A DNA stretch of 64,000 nt from Nigrospora sphaerica (GCA_018287875.1 JAGVVL010000001.1:744001-808000), one strand, 5' to 3'. Counted from the first letter of the stretch, positions 46,496-59,500 are shown. Numbers and translations: made by a program. Notes: generated by a model from the letters alone, not told the origin.

Positions 46496-48313
46496 ATGGC
46501 CGACGACGAGATCACGCGGGCTCCCGTCCCGGCCTCGGGGTCCAAGCAGAGCGTCGAGGCCCTCGAGCACACGCCCTCGGCTCCGGCCGGCGCGCCCTTC
46601 GCCCTCGCGCGCGCCATGGACCCGGAGGAGCGGGCGCGCGTCGAGAAGCGGCTCAAGCGCAAGCTCGACGCGCGCTGCGGCCTCTTCGTGCTCATCTACA
46701 TCATGAACTACCTGGACCGCAACAACATCGCGGCGGCCAAGCTGCGCGGGCTCGAGGCCGACCTCAAGCTGTCGCCGGCGCAGTACTCGACCTGCCTGTC
46801 CATCCTCTACGTCGGCTACATCCTGATGCAGGTGCCGTCCAACATGTTCATCAACCGCATCGCCCGGCCCTCGCTCTACCTCGCCACCGTCATGCTGCTG
46901 TGGGGCCTCATCTCGACCCTGTCGGGCGTCGCCCACAACTTCGCCGGCATGGTCTCGATCCGCTTCTTCCTCGGCTTCGTCGAGGCCGCCTTCCTGCCCG
47001 GCGCCCTGCTGATCCTGTCCAAGTGGTACACGCGCAGGGAGCTGACGACGCGCAACGCCATCCTCTTCTGCGGCAATCTCATCTCCAACGCCTTCTCCGC
47101 CCTCGTCGGCGCCGCCGTGCTCTCCAACATGGAGGGCACCCTGGGCCACGCCGCCTGGCGCTGGCTCTTCTGGATCGAGGGTAAGGTTACCCCCATGCAC
47201 CCCCACCCCCCGAGGCCCCGTGGCCTGCGTTGGGGAGATGTGGTGACGGCCGGCTGACACACTTCCCCCTCCTCCGTCTCTCTAGGCGCCGCCACCATGT
47301 TCATCGCCATCGCGGCCGCTTTCGTGCTGCCCGACCTGCCGCACAACACGCGCGGCTTCACCGCCGAGGAGCTCGAGGTCGCCCAGCTCCGCATGATCGA
47401 GGACGTGGGCGAGGCCGACGAGGACGCCAAGGACGCCGGCACCTTTGACGGCCTCTTCATGGCGCTCAAGGACACCAAGATGTACATTATGAGCTTGACC
47501 TTTACCGCCTACGTCGTCGGTTTGTCCTTTAACGCTTACTTTGTACGTTCCGTCCCCGCCGCCGCCCCTCGGCGTCGTCCTCCCTTCCTCCCCGACTGAC
47601 GTAATTTCCCCAGCCCACGCTCACGCAAACCCTCGGCTTCGACTACGTCCCAACCCTGCTCATGAGCGCACCGCCTTGGGTCTTTTCCTGCATTGTCTCG
47701 CTTATCGTGGCCAACCACTCGGACCGCACCGGAGAGAAGGTACGGGTCCTCCGTCTGCTTCACCCCAGCCCTGCCCCCCCCCCCCCCACCCACGAAACCA
47801 CCCGAACAGTAGCAGCTGACTTTCTCTTCCCCCCTTCAGTTCTGGCACATCACGGGCCCGATCCTGGGGGGCATCGTGGGCTTCATCATCAGCATGTCGA
47901 CGGGCAACGTGGCGGCGCGGTACGTGGCGCTGTTCCTGCAGGCGTCGTCGTACGCGGGCTTCATCGTCTTCTACTCGTGGATCTCGTCGTCGTTCCCGCG
48001 GCCGCCGGCCAAGCGCGCCGTCGCCCTCGCCTTCATCAACGCCTTCTCGCAGCTCGGCAACATCGCCGGCTCCTACGTCTGGAACTCCAAGGACAACGGC
48101 TTCCGCAAGAGCTACGGCGTCGTCCTCGCCATGTTCGTCGCCACCATCGCCGGCTGCGCCCTCATCCGCCTCCAGCTCGCCCGCCTCAACCGCCGCCTCG
48201 CCGCCGCCGAGGCCGACGACGACGGCCCCGCCGGTCCCAACGCCAACGGCGACTTCATCGACAGCCCCGACGAGGCCCTGCGCATGCGCAAGGGCTTCCG
48301 CTACCTCGTGTAA
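46496..48313 (+). CDS. MFS permease, anion:cation symporter (Dal5/Tna1-like)
   Basis: Proton-coupled uptake carrier of the allantoate/nicotinate permease family. Four exons: 46496-47180, 47286-47542, 47614-47739 and 47840-48313. Introns are 105, 71 and 100 nt. The frame closes at 513 residues, the usual length. Landmarks are YIMNYLDRNNIAAAKLRGL in the first helix, YILMQVPSNMFINRI, RFFLGFVEAAFLPGALLILSKWY and the helix-6 WRWLFWIEG. The family's loop signature LPHNTRGFTAEE (P..t..lt.eE) is present, with a second-half helix containing NAYFPTLTQTLGF. Family substrates include nicotinic acid, allantoate, pantothenate, biotin precursors and some sugar acids. The substrate here cannot be assigned. 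It is convergent with the ABC exporter. Confidence 0.9.
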
Positions 48314-48723
48314 CCAGGGGGGAAAGGGGGAGGGACGTCCCACATACACGTTATATACTCTACAGATCTTCCAAAAGAGAAAATCTTTAATCCACAAGCA
48401 GCAGCAGAACCCTGTTGGCGACCCCAAGCCGCGAGCTAGCCCACTTATGCGCAGTGTTCGTATCGGAACCCAGCCGTTCCAGCCAGTGACCCATGCAATA
48501 TAGGATTATAAGTACAATGCGAGAGTAGAGTGCGACTCTAACTACAGGACTCGCCCGCGCGAAAACGCCCGACTCGGTCGACGAGGTTTGAGTCATCCCT
48601 CGCGCCGGATTACCGTTGCCAGCCCTGCTCCCAGTCTTGGGGCCCCACCCATATATTAAAATCGTTCCGATCAACAAAGTGAGTCTATCAACACCGGATG
48701 CGCGTCGCCGTCTGGACGGGCTA
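48314..48723. other. Short convergent intergenic region
   Basis: 410 bp between the stop codons of the MFS permease and the ABC exporter. It probably holds both 3' UTRs. Nothing else seen. Confidence 0.6.
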
Positions 48724-51700
48724 CTACCGATCGAGAGCCTGGCTCTGGCACTGCAGGGGTTGGAAGGGGGTGTTCCCTCGTCAGCCACCAGTTTCGCTTT
48801 TTTTGCTTTGCGGCCCGCCAACGCGGCCGCGAGAGGGGAGAGCAAGAGGACGGATGAGAAGGGGGGGAGACAGGGGACCCGACGTACCATGTTCCAGTAG
48901 ACGCCGCGGCGCTTCAGCAGGTCGGCGTGGCTGCCCTGCTCGAGGACGCGGCCCTCGCCGAGGACGAAGATGACGTCGGCGTTCTGGACGGTGGCGAGGC
49001 GGTGCGCGACGACGACCATGGTGCGGCCGCGGGCGGCGCGCTCAAAGGCCGCCTGTACGAGCCGCTCGCTCTCCGAGTCGAGGCTGCTCGTCGCCTCGTC
49101 CAGCAGCAGCACGCGCGGCCGCCGGATCAGCGCCCGCGCGATGGCAAGCCGCTGCTTTTGTCCGCCCGACAGCGAGACGCCCCTTGAGCCCCTGTCGGTG
49201 GGAAGGAGTGGGGGGGACGGATTAGCCAGTGCGTCAAAGAGGAGAGGAGAGGGGAGGGATGGGAGAAGTACTTACACCTCGGTGTTGTAACCTTCGGGCA
49301 GCGACACGATAAAGTCGTGGATGCTGGCATCGCGGCACACGGCGTGCAGCGTGGCGTCGTCGACGGCGTCGGGGTCGGCGACGCCCAGCAGCAGGTTCTC
49401 GCGCAGCGTGCCCTGGAAAATGTTGGGCTCCTGGGCGACGAGCGACAGGTGGCGGCGGTACTCGTAGACGTTGAGGGCGGCGATGTCGACGCCGTTGGCG
49501 AGGATCTGGCCGCGCGGCAGCTCGTAGAAGCGCTCCAGCAGCGACACGATGGACGTCTTGCCACAGCCCGACGCGCCCACGAGCGCCGCGAACTGGCCCT
49601 TTTCGATCGTCAGGTTCAGCCCCCGGAAGATGGCCACGTCGCGCGTCGGGTACTTGAAGTGCACGTCGCGCAGCTCCAGCCGGACGCCGCCCTCGGCGTC
49701 GGGAATGCAGGCCGCCTTCCCGCCGCCGTCGGCGCCCGCCGGCACGGCGTCGGTGTTGCGCGTCGCCCGCGCCGCCAGGATGCGGTTCGCCGCCGCCGCC
49801 GCCTGCGCCATGTTGGGGCCAAAGCTGAAGCCCTGGCCGGCGTTTTCGGCGCCCGTGATGACGGCCATGTAGCAGACAAAGAAGTTGACGGCCTGGTACT
49901 CGCGCGACGCCAACAGCTGGCCGCCGTACCAAAAGATGAGGGCCTGGCAGCCGAGGCTGATGCTGTCCGAGAAGGCGAAGACGAGCGTCCTCAGCTGCGC
50001 CTTGCGGAAGGCCGTGGCCGTGTGCTCGCGCAGCAGCGCCTCGTATCGCGCCGTGATGGTGTCCTCGAGCGTCATGGACGAGACGGTGCGGAAGGCGCCG
50101 ATGGCCTCGGCCGCGAACTTGGAGCTCTCGGCGAAGACGGCGCTGTTCATCTTCTCGAACTCGAGCTCGTACCGGAAGCGGAAGTAGCCCGCCAGCAAGC
50201 CCAGCGGCATCGTCACGCACGTCGCCACCAGTGCCAGCTTCCAGCCGAAGGCGAAGGCGATGGCCATGCTGCCGATCAGCGTGAAGGCCGCGTTGTACAC
50301 CATGGCCATGTTGAGGCCCAGCATCTCCTCGATCTGCTTGGGGTCTCCGCCCACCATGGCCGTCAGCGTGCCCGTCGAGTGGTCCTCCTCGTCGAAGAAG
50401 GCCGTCCGCTGGTACAGCAGGCCCTCGAAGTACTGCTTGCGGTACGTCGTCGAGATGAAGTGCGCCAGGTGCGTCGCCAAGTACGCCAGCACAAAGTACG
50501 CCACGCCCACCCCGATGGCCAACACCAGCCACATGAGCGACCAGAAGTTGGCCTCGGACGTGAACTCGGGCCCCACCGGCAGCTGGAAGACGACGATGAT
50601 CTGCGCAAAGAGCCACGCCTGGAGCGGCTGCGCCGACGCCGTGCACATGGCCGCCACTATGATGCCGACGTAGACCGGGAACCGGCTCTTCTGCTCGTAC
50701 AGGAGCCGGCCGAAGCTTTTCGCGAAGCCCTGCGGCTTGTACGCCGACGCCTGGCTCGTCGCCGCTCCCTCCGACAGGGCCGCGCTTTTCTCCCGCGTCA
50801 AGACGGCGGCAGCGTCGTCTTCGTCCGCCCCCTCCGAGTCGTCGGCGGCGGCGGCGGGCTCGCCGAGGGACAGCTGCTGCGCGTGGACGAGGCCGTAGTA
50901 AACGCCGTTCTTGTCCTCCAGGAGGCTTTCGTGCGTGCCCTGCTCCGCCACCTTGCCCTTCTTGAGAACCATGATGTTGTCGGCCTTCCTGATGGTGGAG
51001 AGGCGGTGGGCGATGGTGATGGTCGTGCGCCCCTGCGACACCTTGTCGAGCGCCGCCTGCACGATCTTTTCGCCGCGGACGTCGATGGCCGAGGTGGCTT
51101 CGTCGAGGATCAGGATCGTCGGCTTCTTGATGACGGCGCGTGCGATGCTGATGCGCTGGCGCTGCCCGCCCGAGAGCTTTGTTCCGCTCTCGCCCACCAT
51201 GGTCTCGTAGCCGAGCGGCAGCCGGTCGATGAACTCGTCGGCAAAAGCCTCCCGGCAGGCCTCGACCACGAGCTCGCGCTGCCGCTCCGCACTCTCGTGC
51301 TCGAACGCCGACCCGATCAGGCCGTGCGCCACGTTCTTGAAGATGGTGTCGTTGAACAGGAACGGCTCCTGCTGGACCAGGCCGATCTGGGACCGCCACC
51401 ATTTCAGGTCGATCTTTTCCAGTTCGTGTCCGCAGGTGGAAATCGACCCCTTGAGCTCAACGGCCGGTCCCGTCTCCTCGCCTTTGGCTTCCGCTGCTTC
51501 CGCTTCACCTTGGCCCTCCGTCTTGTCGGCGTCCGTGGCCTTGTTCTTCTTCTTCTTGTCTTTGGCCTTGTCCTTGCTCGGCTCCGCCGTTTTCGCAATG
51601 ACGTGCTGGTCGCGCAATGTGTACCACCTTTCGATGAGGCCGACGATGGTGCTCTTTCCGGAGCCCGAAGGCCCGACGATGGCCGTGAGTTTACCTGCCG

Positions 51701-53292
51701 GGATCGTGAGGTCCAGCCCGTCCAGCACCTTGACATGGGGCCGACTGGGGTAGGCGAAATCGACGCCGCGGAACTCGATGTCGTTGGTGGCCGTGACGTC
51801 GGGGGCCTTCAGCTCGCCGCGGTCGGGTCGCGGGGCGTCAATGACGACGAAGAACTGGGTCGCGGCCACCATGGCCTTGCTCACGGCGATGAGCGGGGTG
51901 GAAATCTGCTGCAGGGAGACGACCATGAAGACGACCGACATCAGGACCACCACCACCTCGCCCACGTCGCTGACGCGTCCCTCGGCGTACGACTTGGTGC
52001 CGTACCAGAAGGCGAGGCCGAAGGCGGCGAACATGGCAAAGAAAATGAAACCGAACTGCAGGGCCAGGAAGGGCACGCTTCGCTGCCCGTGGCGCTGCGC
52101 CGTGTCGGCCCAGACGTTGAAGCGCCGGGCCATGCGCGCCTCGGCGCCGCAGGCCATGACCATGCGGATCGAGCTGAAGGTTTCCGAGGCGACGGACGAG
52201 GCTTTGGTCTCGGCTTCCGTCTGCCGCTCCTGGCCCTTGATGATGAAGGGGAGGAAGATGCTGATGACGAGCGAGATGAACAGGATCACCGAGGCCGTAA
52301 CCAACGTCAGGGCCCAGTTGGTGGAGAAGGCCACGACCATGGACGCGATTATGGTGGCCAGGTACTCGACAAACGTCGCCAGCTTCTCGGAAATGCCCAG
52401 CTGCAGCGTGTTGGCCGTCGTCGTGATGGTGCCGGCCGCGGCGCCCGGGGGCATCGAGTCGAGCACATGGATCGTCTGTGCGAAGAGGCACGTGAGGTAG
52501 TGCAGTCGTATGCCGGCCGACATGCGGAGGCCGATGATACGGACGGAAAACTAAGAACAGGCGTCAGGAAAAGCGTGGTTGAGGGCCATCGACGAGGGGC
52601 CGGATTGCTGTACTTTACTGATGTAGGTCAAGCCGAACCGGGCGAGGAACAGACCGAAGATGTACAGGCTAAAGCGCGGGTCAGTCGAGGGTATGGCACG
52701 AAGGCTTTGGGTAATTGGTACGAGAACTGATCGATCTGTGCATAGAAATCGGCTTGTGACGGCGAGGCACCGTTCTCAGCGAAGTAGCCGTTGAAGGCGT
52801 TGACGAGTCTCCCTATCATACAGTAAGCGCGAGTCCGAACACCGAGCTCTCCGTGGGCCCTTACCGAAGACCACATTCATAAGGGGCATGGTCTTTCATG
52901 CGTGTTGCAGTTAGTAGTTATTTTTCGCCTCGCATGAACATGGAAAGGGGCGTCGCCAGCTGCCATGGGGCACTTACGACGCCGGACCCGATTGCCGCCA
53001 CGGCGGCAGCGGCCATCAGGGGAAAGTCCCAGGCCTTGGCGTAGGAGAAGATGCGCTGCAGAGAACATGTCAGTTGCGAGCGAAAGGGAGGGGGGGGGTC
53101 CGAGGGGAATGCCGTGATGCGGGCAGGTTGCCTCACAAAATAGTCACCCAGCTTGCTCTCCCTCTCGGGCCTTAGCTGAGCATCGCGCGCCGCCTGCTCC
53201 TCGCCGCCGGAGCTCGAAGCGGCCGCCTGCGCCACCGTCCGCTTTACACCTGCCCGGCCCGCGCCGTGAGGCTCCGCGACGTCTTGTTCCAT
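48724..53292 (-). CDS. Full-size ABCB (MDR/pmd1-type) exporter
   Basis: ATP-driven exporter with TMD-NBD-TMD-NBD order. Eight exons: 53292-53137, 53055-52978, 52892-52865, 52812-52722, 52668-52614, 52550-49276, 49191-48888 and 48750-48724. Every junction keeps frame, giving 1337 residues. Early landmarks are [16 protein letters not shown] and [21 protein letters not shown] (TMD1). NBD1 has Walker [10 protein letters not shown] (about 427), signature LSGGQRQR (about 595) and [15 protein letters not shown]2 has GASGCGKTS (about 1131), LSGGQKQR and [12 protein letters not shown]. An unusual charged Lys/Asp/Glu-rich insert of about 45 residues sits in NBD1 between Walker A and the Q-loop. The last exon codes only CQSQALDR. 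Exon 3 is 28 nt. Likely role: efflux of lipophilic toxins or metabolites, or mating-factor-type peptides. A 1137-codon antisense ORF is a codon-bias shadow. Confidence 0.93.
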
Positions 53293-54509
53293 GGTGCCGG
53301 ACTGGGGGCGGGAGGGGGGGTGGACGGGAAGAGACGTGCTTGTGGGGAAGGTGAAAAAGGTAGAGAGAGGGTGTGCAAGGGGTTACACTCTGTCGGGGCT
53401 ATGGGCAGCCTGGGCAACCCTGGTTCGTTGGCTGCCGTCGGGGCAAATCGATGAGACGGGTCGGGCTGAAAAGGCGCGTGAGCTTCAAACCGTCATGTCG
53501 ATGCAGAACTGCCCGGGCAGTCAAGTGGCCGAACCGGCACGAACAAGCGACCTTTAAGAAGACTTGAAGGAATGCTGGTGCCTTGAATCGAAAAACCCAG
53601 TGATGCACGTCTTCGAATTCAATGGGGCGTCGTTTCATTTCCATGAAGCGATCTGATAGGACCAACGGGCTTCCCGATTAGGAAATACGAAGTAGAGGTA
53701 CATAAACGACACCCTGGACGGACTAAGACGGATAGTTTAAGACTCCGGCAGTCCAGAGTCCTGGGATGCGGTCGCTAAGCACTCTGACCGCCAAGGCGTC
53801 AGCTTCGTTCTTCCATGACCCCATTCGACGCCGAGGCCACAGTCCAGCATTCGACGTATCCAGAGAAAGGCCTACATACTCTTGGGTCGCATCCAAACAA
53901 TAAAAACACGGTTTCAAAATGGCCTGACAGCATTGCTCGAGCGAGACAATGGGGGAACAGCTCGTGCTCGGGCCCAGGCCGACCGCCACATGCAAACAGG
54001 CCAGGCATGGGAGCCCCCCCCACATCAGCCTCAGCTCCGTGCTGCACCTGTACCCCTATTCCCATCGTGTAGCCTTCATATTGGGGGACCGTAGGCGTAC
54101 GGAAATGTGGCACGCAAGGCAACAAGAAAGAAAATGTCAGCCTCAAGACGTCCGGGGTGCAGCAGGAGGGCATGAAGCTCAATGCCAAGGACAACGGGTC
54201 ATGGTTCCAATTCATATATACCAGCGTCTGTCTAGGAAATCATGCTGAATTCTTTTCTCTCGGCCAGGTGCCCGTATCCTAGGGCTTGGCCTCGTGGGAA
54301 AAGTCGTCATTACCAATCGCTGCTCCATGTATGTCCATGCTCAAGGCCCCTCGGGAAATTCAGGGAACCAGTCAACCGCTAGAATCCAGCGCCGTCGTCG
54401 GAACACCAGTTCAGCTGCAGGCGCCTGGTCAGCACGGCGCGCCCGAACAATCATGGGGGTGGGGGGAACCGCTGACATCAACAACCAAATCATTGCGCTG
54501 AAGCACAAC
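53293..54509. other. Intergenic region
   Basis: 1.2 kb between the ABC exporter start and the 3' end of the G6PDH gene. No recognisable gene. The first 150 bp are G/A-rich and probably belong to the ABC promoter/5' leader. Confidence 0.5.
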
Positions 54510-56550
54510 TTACAACTTGTTGGGCGGCACGGCCGCAGTGGTTGGCCACTGGTAGCCCGCGGCGTCGCTGAACTTGTATCCGTAACTGGCAGTAAAGTCG
54601 TCCAGCACGGCCGGGCCTCGGGATCCTGGGCGCGTTGTCAGCCATCTGGCCAGCAGTCCGGGTTGCGGGCACGCTTACCGTAGGGGTACTCCATGGGAAT
54701 GATCTCCTTGTTGTCGTCCAGGTAGTGGAGGAGAGGAGTGAAGATCCTCCAGCTGGCGTCGAGCTCATCATCGCGCACAAAGTTGGAGTGGTCGCCCTTC
54801 AGGCAGTCCAGAATCAGCGACTCGTACGCCTCGGGAATCTTAAGGTCCGAGAATCGTCGGCGGTACGTCAGGTCGAGCTCCGTCACGACCGTCTGCATGC
54901 TGAGACCGGGCAGCTTCGAGTTCATCTTGATGTAGACACTCTCGTTGGGCTGGATGCGCATCACGAGCTCATTGCGGGGGATGTCCTTGAAGATGCCGCT
55001 AGTGACATCCTTGAACTGGATGCGAATCTCCGTCTTCTGCTCGTTCAGCGCCTTGCCGGCCTTCATGATGAAGGGAACGCCGTCCCATCGCTCGTTCTTG
55101 ATGTGGGCAACCAGGGCGCAGAACGTGGGACAGCGCGAGTCCTGGGGCACCGTATCGTCCTCCTTGTACGACGGCTTGCTGCCGTCAAGCGATTTGCCGT
55201 ACTGGCCGATAATGACGTTCTTGGGCTCGATGGCGGGCATGGCACGCAGGACGCGGACCTTCTCGTCGCGGATATCCTCGGACGAGAATGAGATGGGGCG
55301 CTCCATGGCCAGCAGCGTCAGGACCTGGAGCAGGTGGTTCTGCATCACATCGCGAATAATGCCAAACTCGTCGAAGTAACCGCCGCGGCCCTCGGTGCCG
55401 AACGGCTCCTTGAAGGTGATCTGGACGTTGTCGATGTGGTTGCGGTTCCAGGTGGCGCCGAAGAACTCGTTACCAAAACGCAAGATCAGGATGTTCTTCA
55501 CCATCTCCTTTCCGAGATAGTGGTCGATTCGGAAGAGCTCTGCCTCGTTCCAGTCAGGCTCCAGCGACTTCTGCAGCTCGCGCGAGCTGGCAAGATCCTT
55601 TCCAAACGGCTTCTCGACCTATTTTCATGGATCGAGAACGTTAGACCCGGATAGGCGCCAAGGAGATCCCTTGGGAGGGGGGGTGGGAAGACAGTACGTA
55701 CAATGACGCGAGCGATGCCCTTGGTGGGGTAGCAGCATCGCTTGAGGTGCTGCGAGACGATGGTGAAGACACTGGGGGGCAAGGCCATGTAAAAGAGGCG
55801 GTGGGCCTCCGGGCGGCTCTTCTCGATCTCCTTCAGGTGGGCGTCGAGGGCCTGGAAGGACTCATCCTTGTCGTACTGGCCCGAGACGTAGGTGCAGAGG
55901 CTGCAGAACTCCTCCAGCTGCTTCTCAATGTCCTTGGTGGGCGTCTTGATGTACGACTTGACACGCTTGAGGTACTCCTCGTGGTCCATCTTTGTCCGTG
56001 CATAGCCGACGATTCTGATGTTCTGGGGGAGGAACTGGTTGCGGTACTGGGAGGCATGTTAGAATCGCTCGCCCGGCCGGGGCACGGGGGGCGCCGCCGG
56101 CAGTATCACTTGCTGGAGTAGCTTACGAGACCAAAGAGGGCAGGGAACTGGGTTGAAGAAACATTAGCAATCAACGGCATGCGATCGAGCCTTTGGGGGG
56201 GAGGTTCTTCCCCAGGCACAAGGGCAAGAACTTACCGTCTTCTTCTTCGCCAGATCTCCCGAGGCACCAAGGACAACAATGACGGTGTTGTCCTTGAGCT
56301 CCATGGCGCTGTGAGCAACAGCACGTTAGCCATGCTAAAACCTTCAACGTCTCCCATTGCAAGCCGTCAGGCTCACAGCGCGGCTTGGCCGCCCAGCAGA
56401 CAAGCCAAGGCGCGAAGGCCATTGAGTGATGGCTGCCCGGCATCATCATCGCCGACAGCACGGGGAGGGCCGGTGTGGTTTTTCGAGCGATGATGAAATA
56501 GCGGGGTTGGCGGGGCTGTCAACTTACGCTGCAGACGAGTTCAGATCCAT
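54510..56550 (-). CDS. gsdA: Glucose-6-phosphate 1-dehydrogenase
   Basis: Oxidises glucose-6-phosphate to 6-phosphogluconolactone with NADP+, the entry step of the oxidative pentose phosphate pathway in the cytosol. Six exons: 56550-56528 (23 nt), 56308-56236, 56147-56127 (21 nt), 56046-55702, 55618-54679 and 54625-54510. Introns are 219, 88, 80, 83 and 53 nt. The frame closes at 505 residues, matching fungal enzymes. The NADP-binding GASGDLAKKKT (22-32) is split from the protein start by the first intron. Other landmarks are VEKPFGKD (155-162), the active-site RIDHYLGK (184-191), GRGGYFDEFGIIRDVMQNHL, and the conserved C-terminal YPYGSRGPAVLD spanning the last junction. The symbol follows Aspergillus usage. 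The Dal5-like and ABC genes next door have no metabolic link to it. Confidence 0.95.
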
Positions 56551-59500
56551 GGCGACGGTCGGTCTGTCAATAGACTATGTGAGCAGTTGAACAAGTGTTG
56601 CAGAAAGAAGAGGTACGGGTAGGAGGAGGGAAAGGTCTGAAGCTGCTGCGGGATGGCAGAGGGAGAGAGGAAAGGATTGGGGTGGAGTGCCTGGAGCGGC
56701 GTAGGTGTGTATGGGAGGACGGGTGCCGGTCTAAGGGCGGGTGGCCGAGATGATGCCAGTGCTGGAGGTTTCGTCGGGGTCGGAGGAGCTACCTATCTTG
56801 CTTGCATGGGCATGGGCAAGGGCATGGGTATGGGGAGGCTGGCTGGCTTACTGACCAGATGGATGGATGGATGGATGGGTGTGTGCGTGCTGGTGTTGGT
56901 GCTGGTGCTGGTGCTGGTGCCGGTGCTTGATGGCCAGCTACTTGCGGCTTTGCTGGGAGCGGCTGCCTAACCCGAAGGAGATGGGGGAGAACAGGTACAG
57001 ATGCGGTGCGGGCAGCAGCGTAGCCACAAGTGGTAGACGTAGTACAGGACCACCCTGCCATGCTTGCTGGGCCAGGATAGCACCGCATGGGAATGGGTCG
57101 AATCGCCTGCCGCCCGCCTGGCTTCAACGCGCGCGAGTGGGGGGCTTACTCACAGCCCACCCGGGCCTGCCTCACACGTCACTCGATGGATAGGCGTCTT
57201 GAACTTACCCCGTGGAAAGCTGAGCTGCCCGCTGGCGCTGGCGTGTCGATAGCGGAAATGTGCCAAGACCCGACCGGAAGTGCGAGCTGGTATTGGGCGG
57301 ACTCGTCTGGCGATTGGTCGGTACCGGACAACAGCTTGGTGACAATCAATTACGGGATAGGCGAACAATAAAGACAACGGCAGGCGTCACGTCAAGAGGA
57401 TAATGGGAGAACTTGCTCGACGACTTGGGAATGGATGGCTCGGATGGCTAGTTCGAGGGGAGCGCACACCGAGACCACTTGTACTTGTGCTGCAATACCG
57501 CCGAGTGGTGCTGAAAAGCGGGAAGCCGGAAGGCCCGGGCTCCTAGATCGACCGGGTCAGGGTGCATGTTGATGTCAACCTCAGCGAAGCCCTTTTCCAA
57601 GTTACTTAAAGCCGAAGAGAAGGCCGAGGCCCTGCTTGGCACTCATCAGCAGCCACTGGACCTACCGTCTTACGAGCAGGGCCGGTTTTTTACATTACTC
57701 AGTTGTCAAGACACAACCGGTGGATCTCGCGCGCGAGAGTACCGTAGCTCAATCCATCTGCCTTTGGGCCTTGGGTGCTCTATACTCGGCCCTACAACGA
57801 CTGTATACCGAGGTACTTACTTACCGGTGCACAATATACATTGCATAAAGGACCCACTCGCTTATTAGCCTCACCCTCGGCCTGCTGATGCCCGCCGTTC
57901 AGCAACACGGCGGCGTGCGTGGCCGGGGGTGAGGCGTTCGTGCAAGGCTTGTCCTGAACCCAAAGCTCTCCGGGCGGCCTTCGTCGCGACCCTCGGTTCG
58001 GACTTCGGCCCTCACCTTCTCGTCGTTTGTGCCAACTGCTTGTGCATCGTCCTGCCTCTGTACCTACCCAAGATCCCAAGGTGAATGTCATGAAGAGGCA
58101 GGCCATGTCGATACTGCAAGCGCAAATCAACATCGATTTGTGCAAGCGTTGCGCCCGGCCCCATCCATGCGTGGTCCCGGATAATGACCTGCATGCTCAA
58201 TGCCTCTGTACAGGACCCTAATTATCAACTGGTTTAAAAACAAGTGGTTGTATACTGCCAAACAGCTTCGCTGGTAGCGGTTGCGAGCCCCGCGCCGGCA
58301 TGAGCTTTGCGACCCGTCGTGATTGGTCGGATGAATGCGAACCCAAATGTTGAAGCTTTGGACCCTGGTATGCGCGCGGGGCCGCAAATGGGCAGGGAGG
58401 CAAGCGAACGTGTCGAGATCGTCGTTCCAGGTAGACCTGGTCCATTCCAGGGGGATGGGCAGCGGGCGGCGCTCCATGGGACGAAATTGCCGCACCTATT
58501 GCCAGCGGCCTCATCCGCCCAAACCGTCGAAACGTTTATCAACCTTCCATAGCAGAAGGTAGCGTCTGGTCTGCTTCAAAGCCATTGAACGAGTCGTTTC
58601 ACGACAGACTTCCAAGAACCAATCGTCGCGGCGGTATATTCCTCAACATGCAATGCGCCTTGACGCTGCTGGTGAAGCGCCCTGCAAGCCGGGGGGGACG
58701 AGTCACTCGCTCGCCTTTCACCGACTGGGCACACCGTGGACTCGGTGGGTTCCTGCCATTTTATGTCGCAACTAGCCATCTGGAAATGTCCGGAATTCGG
58801 CTTTTACGCCTTTCATTCGTCTTGGCAGCGGAATGCCGCCGCGAACTCGCCATGGACGATGTGCTTTTCGAGACTAACGTCATAACGGCGACTCGGAGGT
58901 GCCGGTGTTCTCAAGGCCCAAGGCACCGGAAGACCCGGAGTTTCGTGGTCGGAGGGGTAAGCCGCGCACCTGCATACGAAACAGTCAGGTAGCTTATAAA
59001 CGTCGTGCCATGTAAGTCTCATCCGTTTGTAATCCATGACCAGAGTCTCCTCCGGAGCAGTGCGGTCCGGAGGCGGTCCGAGCCTGCACCAAGTGCATGT
59101 GGGCTTGTTATTCTCGGCCAGTCACGCCGCAACGCCAACTTTTCTGCGCGGGGCACATATACGTAGTGCGTAGGTAGCCACGGGGATTGGTTACCGACTC
59201 TCAGTTGACGGAGATATGCGACAATTTTTGAGGTCCGTATCGATTCGTCGACAGCGGGAAGCAGAGTGGCCTTGGTACTTTTTTACGTGAGATAGCCGTA
59301 CGCTGGCATAAGAGTAAGGTAGGTGACAGGGCTGTATACGGCCGGCACCATCGCGTCGTTGCCAGCACCATCATCACTCGCATCCATGGAGCAGTAGCAG
59401 TACTCCTTCGGCCCCGAAGGAGCTGCATCGACGGGAATCACTGCCAGCTTCGGCGTCAAAGTGATTCGTTTCATGGGGCCATGAACCTGGCCAGCCGGTG

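Noticed and set aside
49317..52730. A 1137-codon plus-strand ORF
   Set aside because: It lies exactly antisense to the ABCB exporter, has His/Arg/Glu-rich composition with no domain, and is expected when GC-rich third positions remove stops on the opposite strand.
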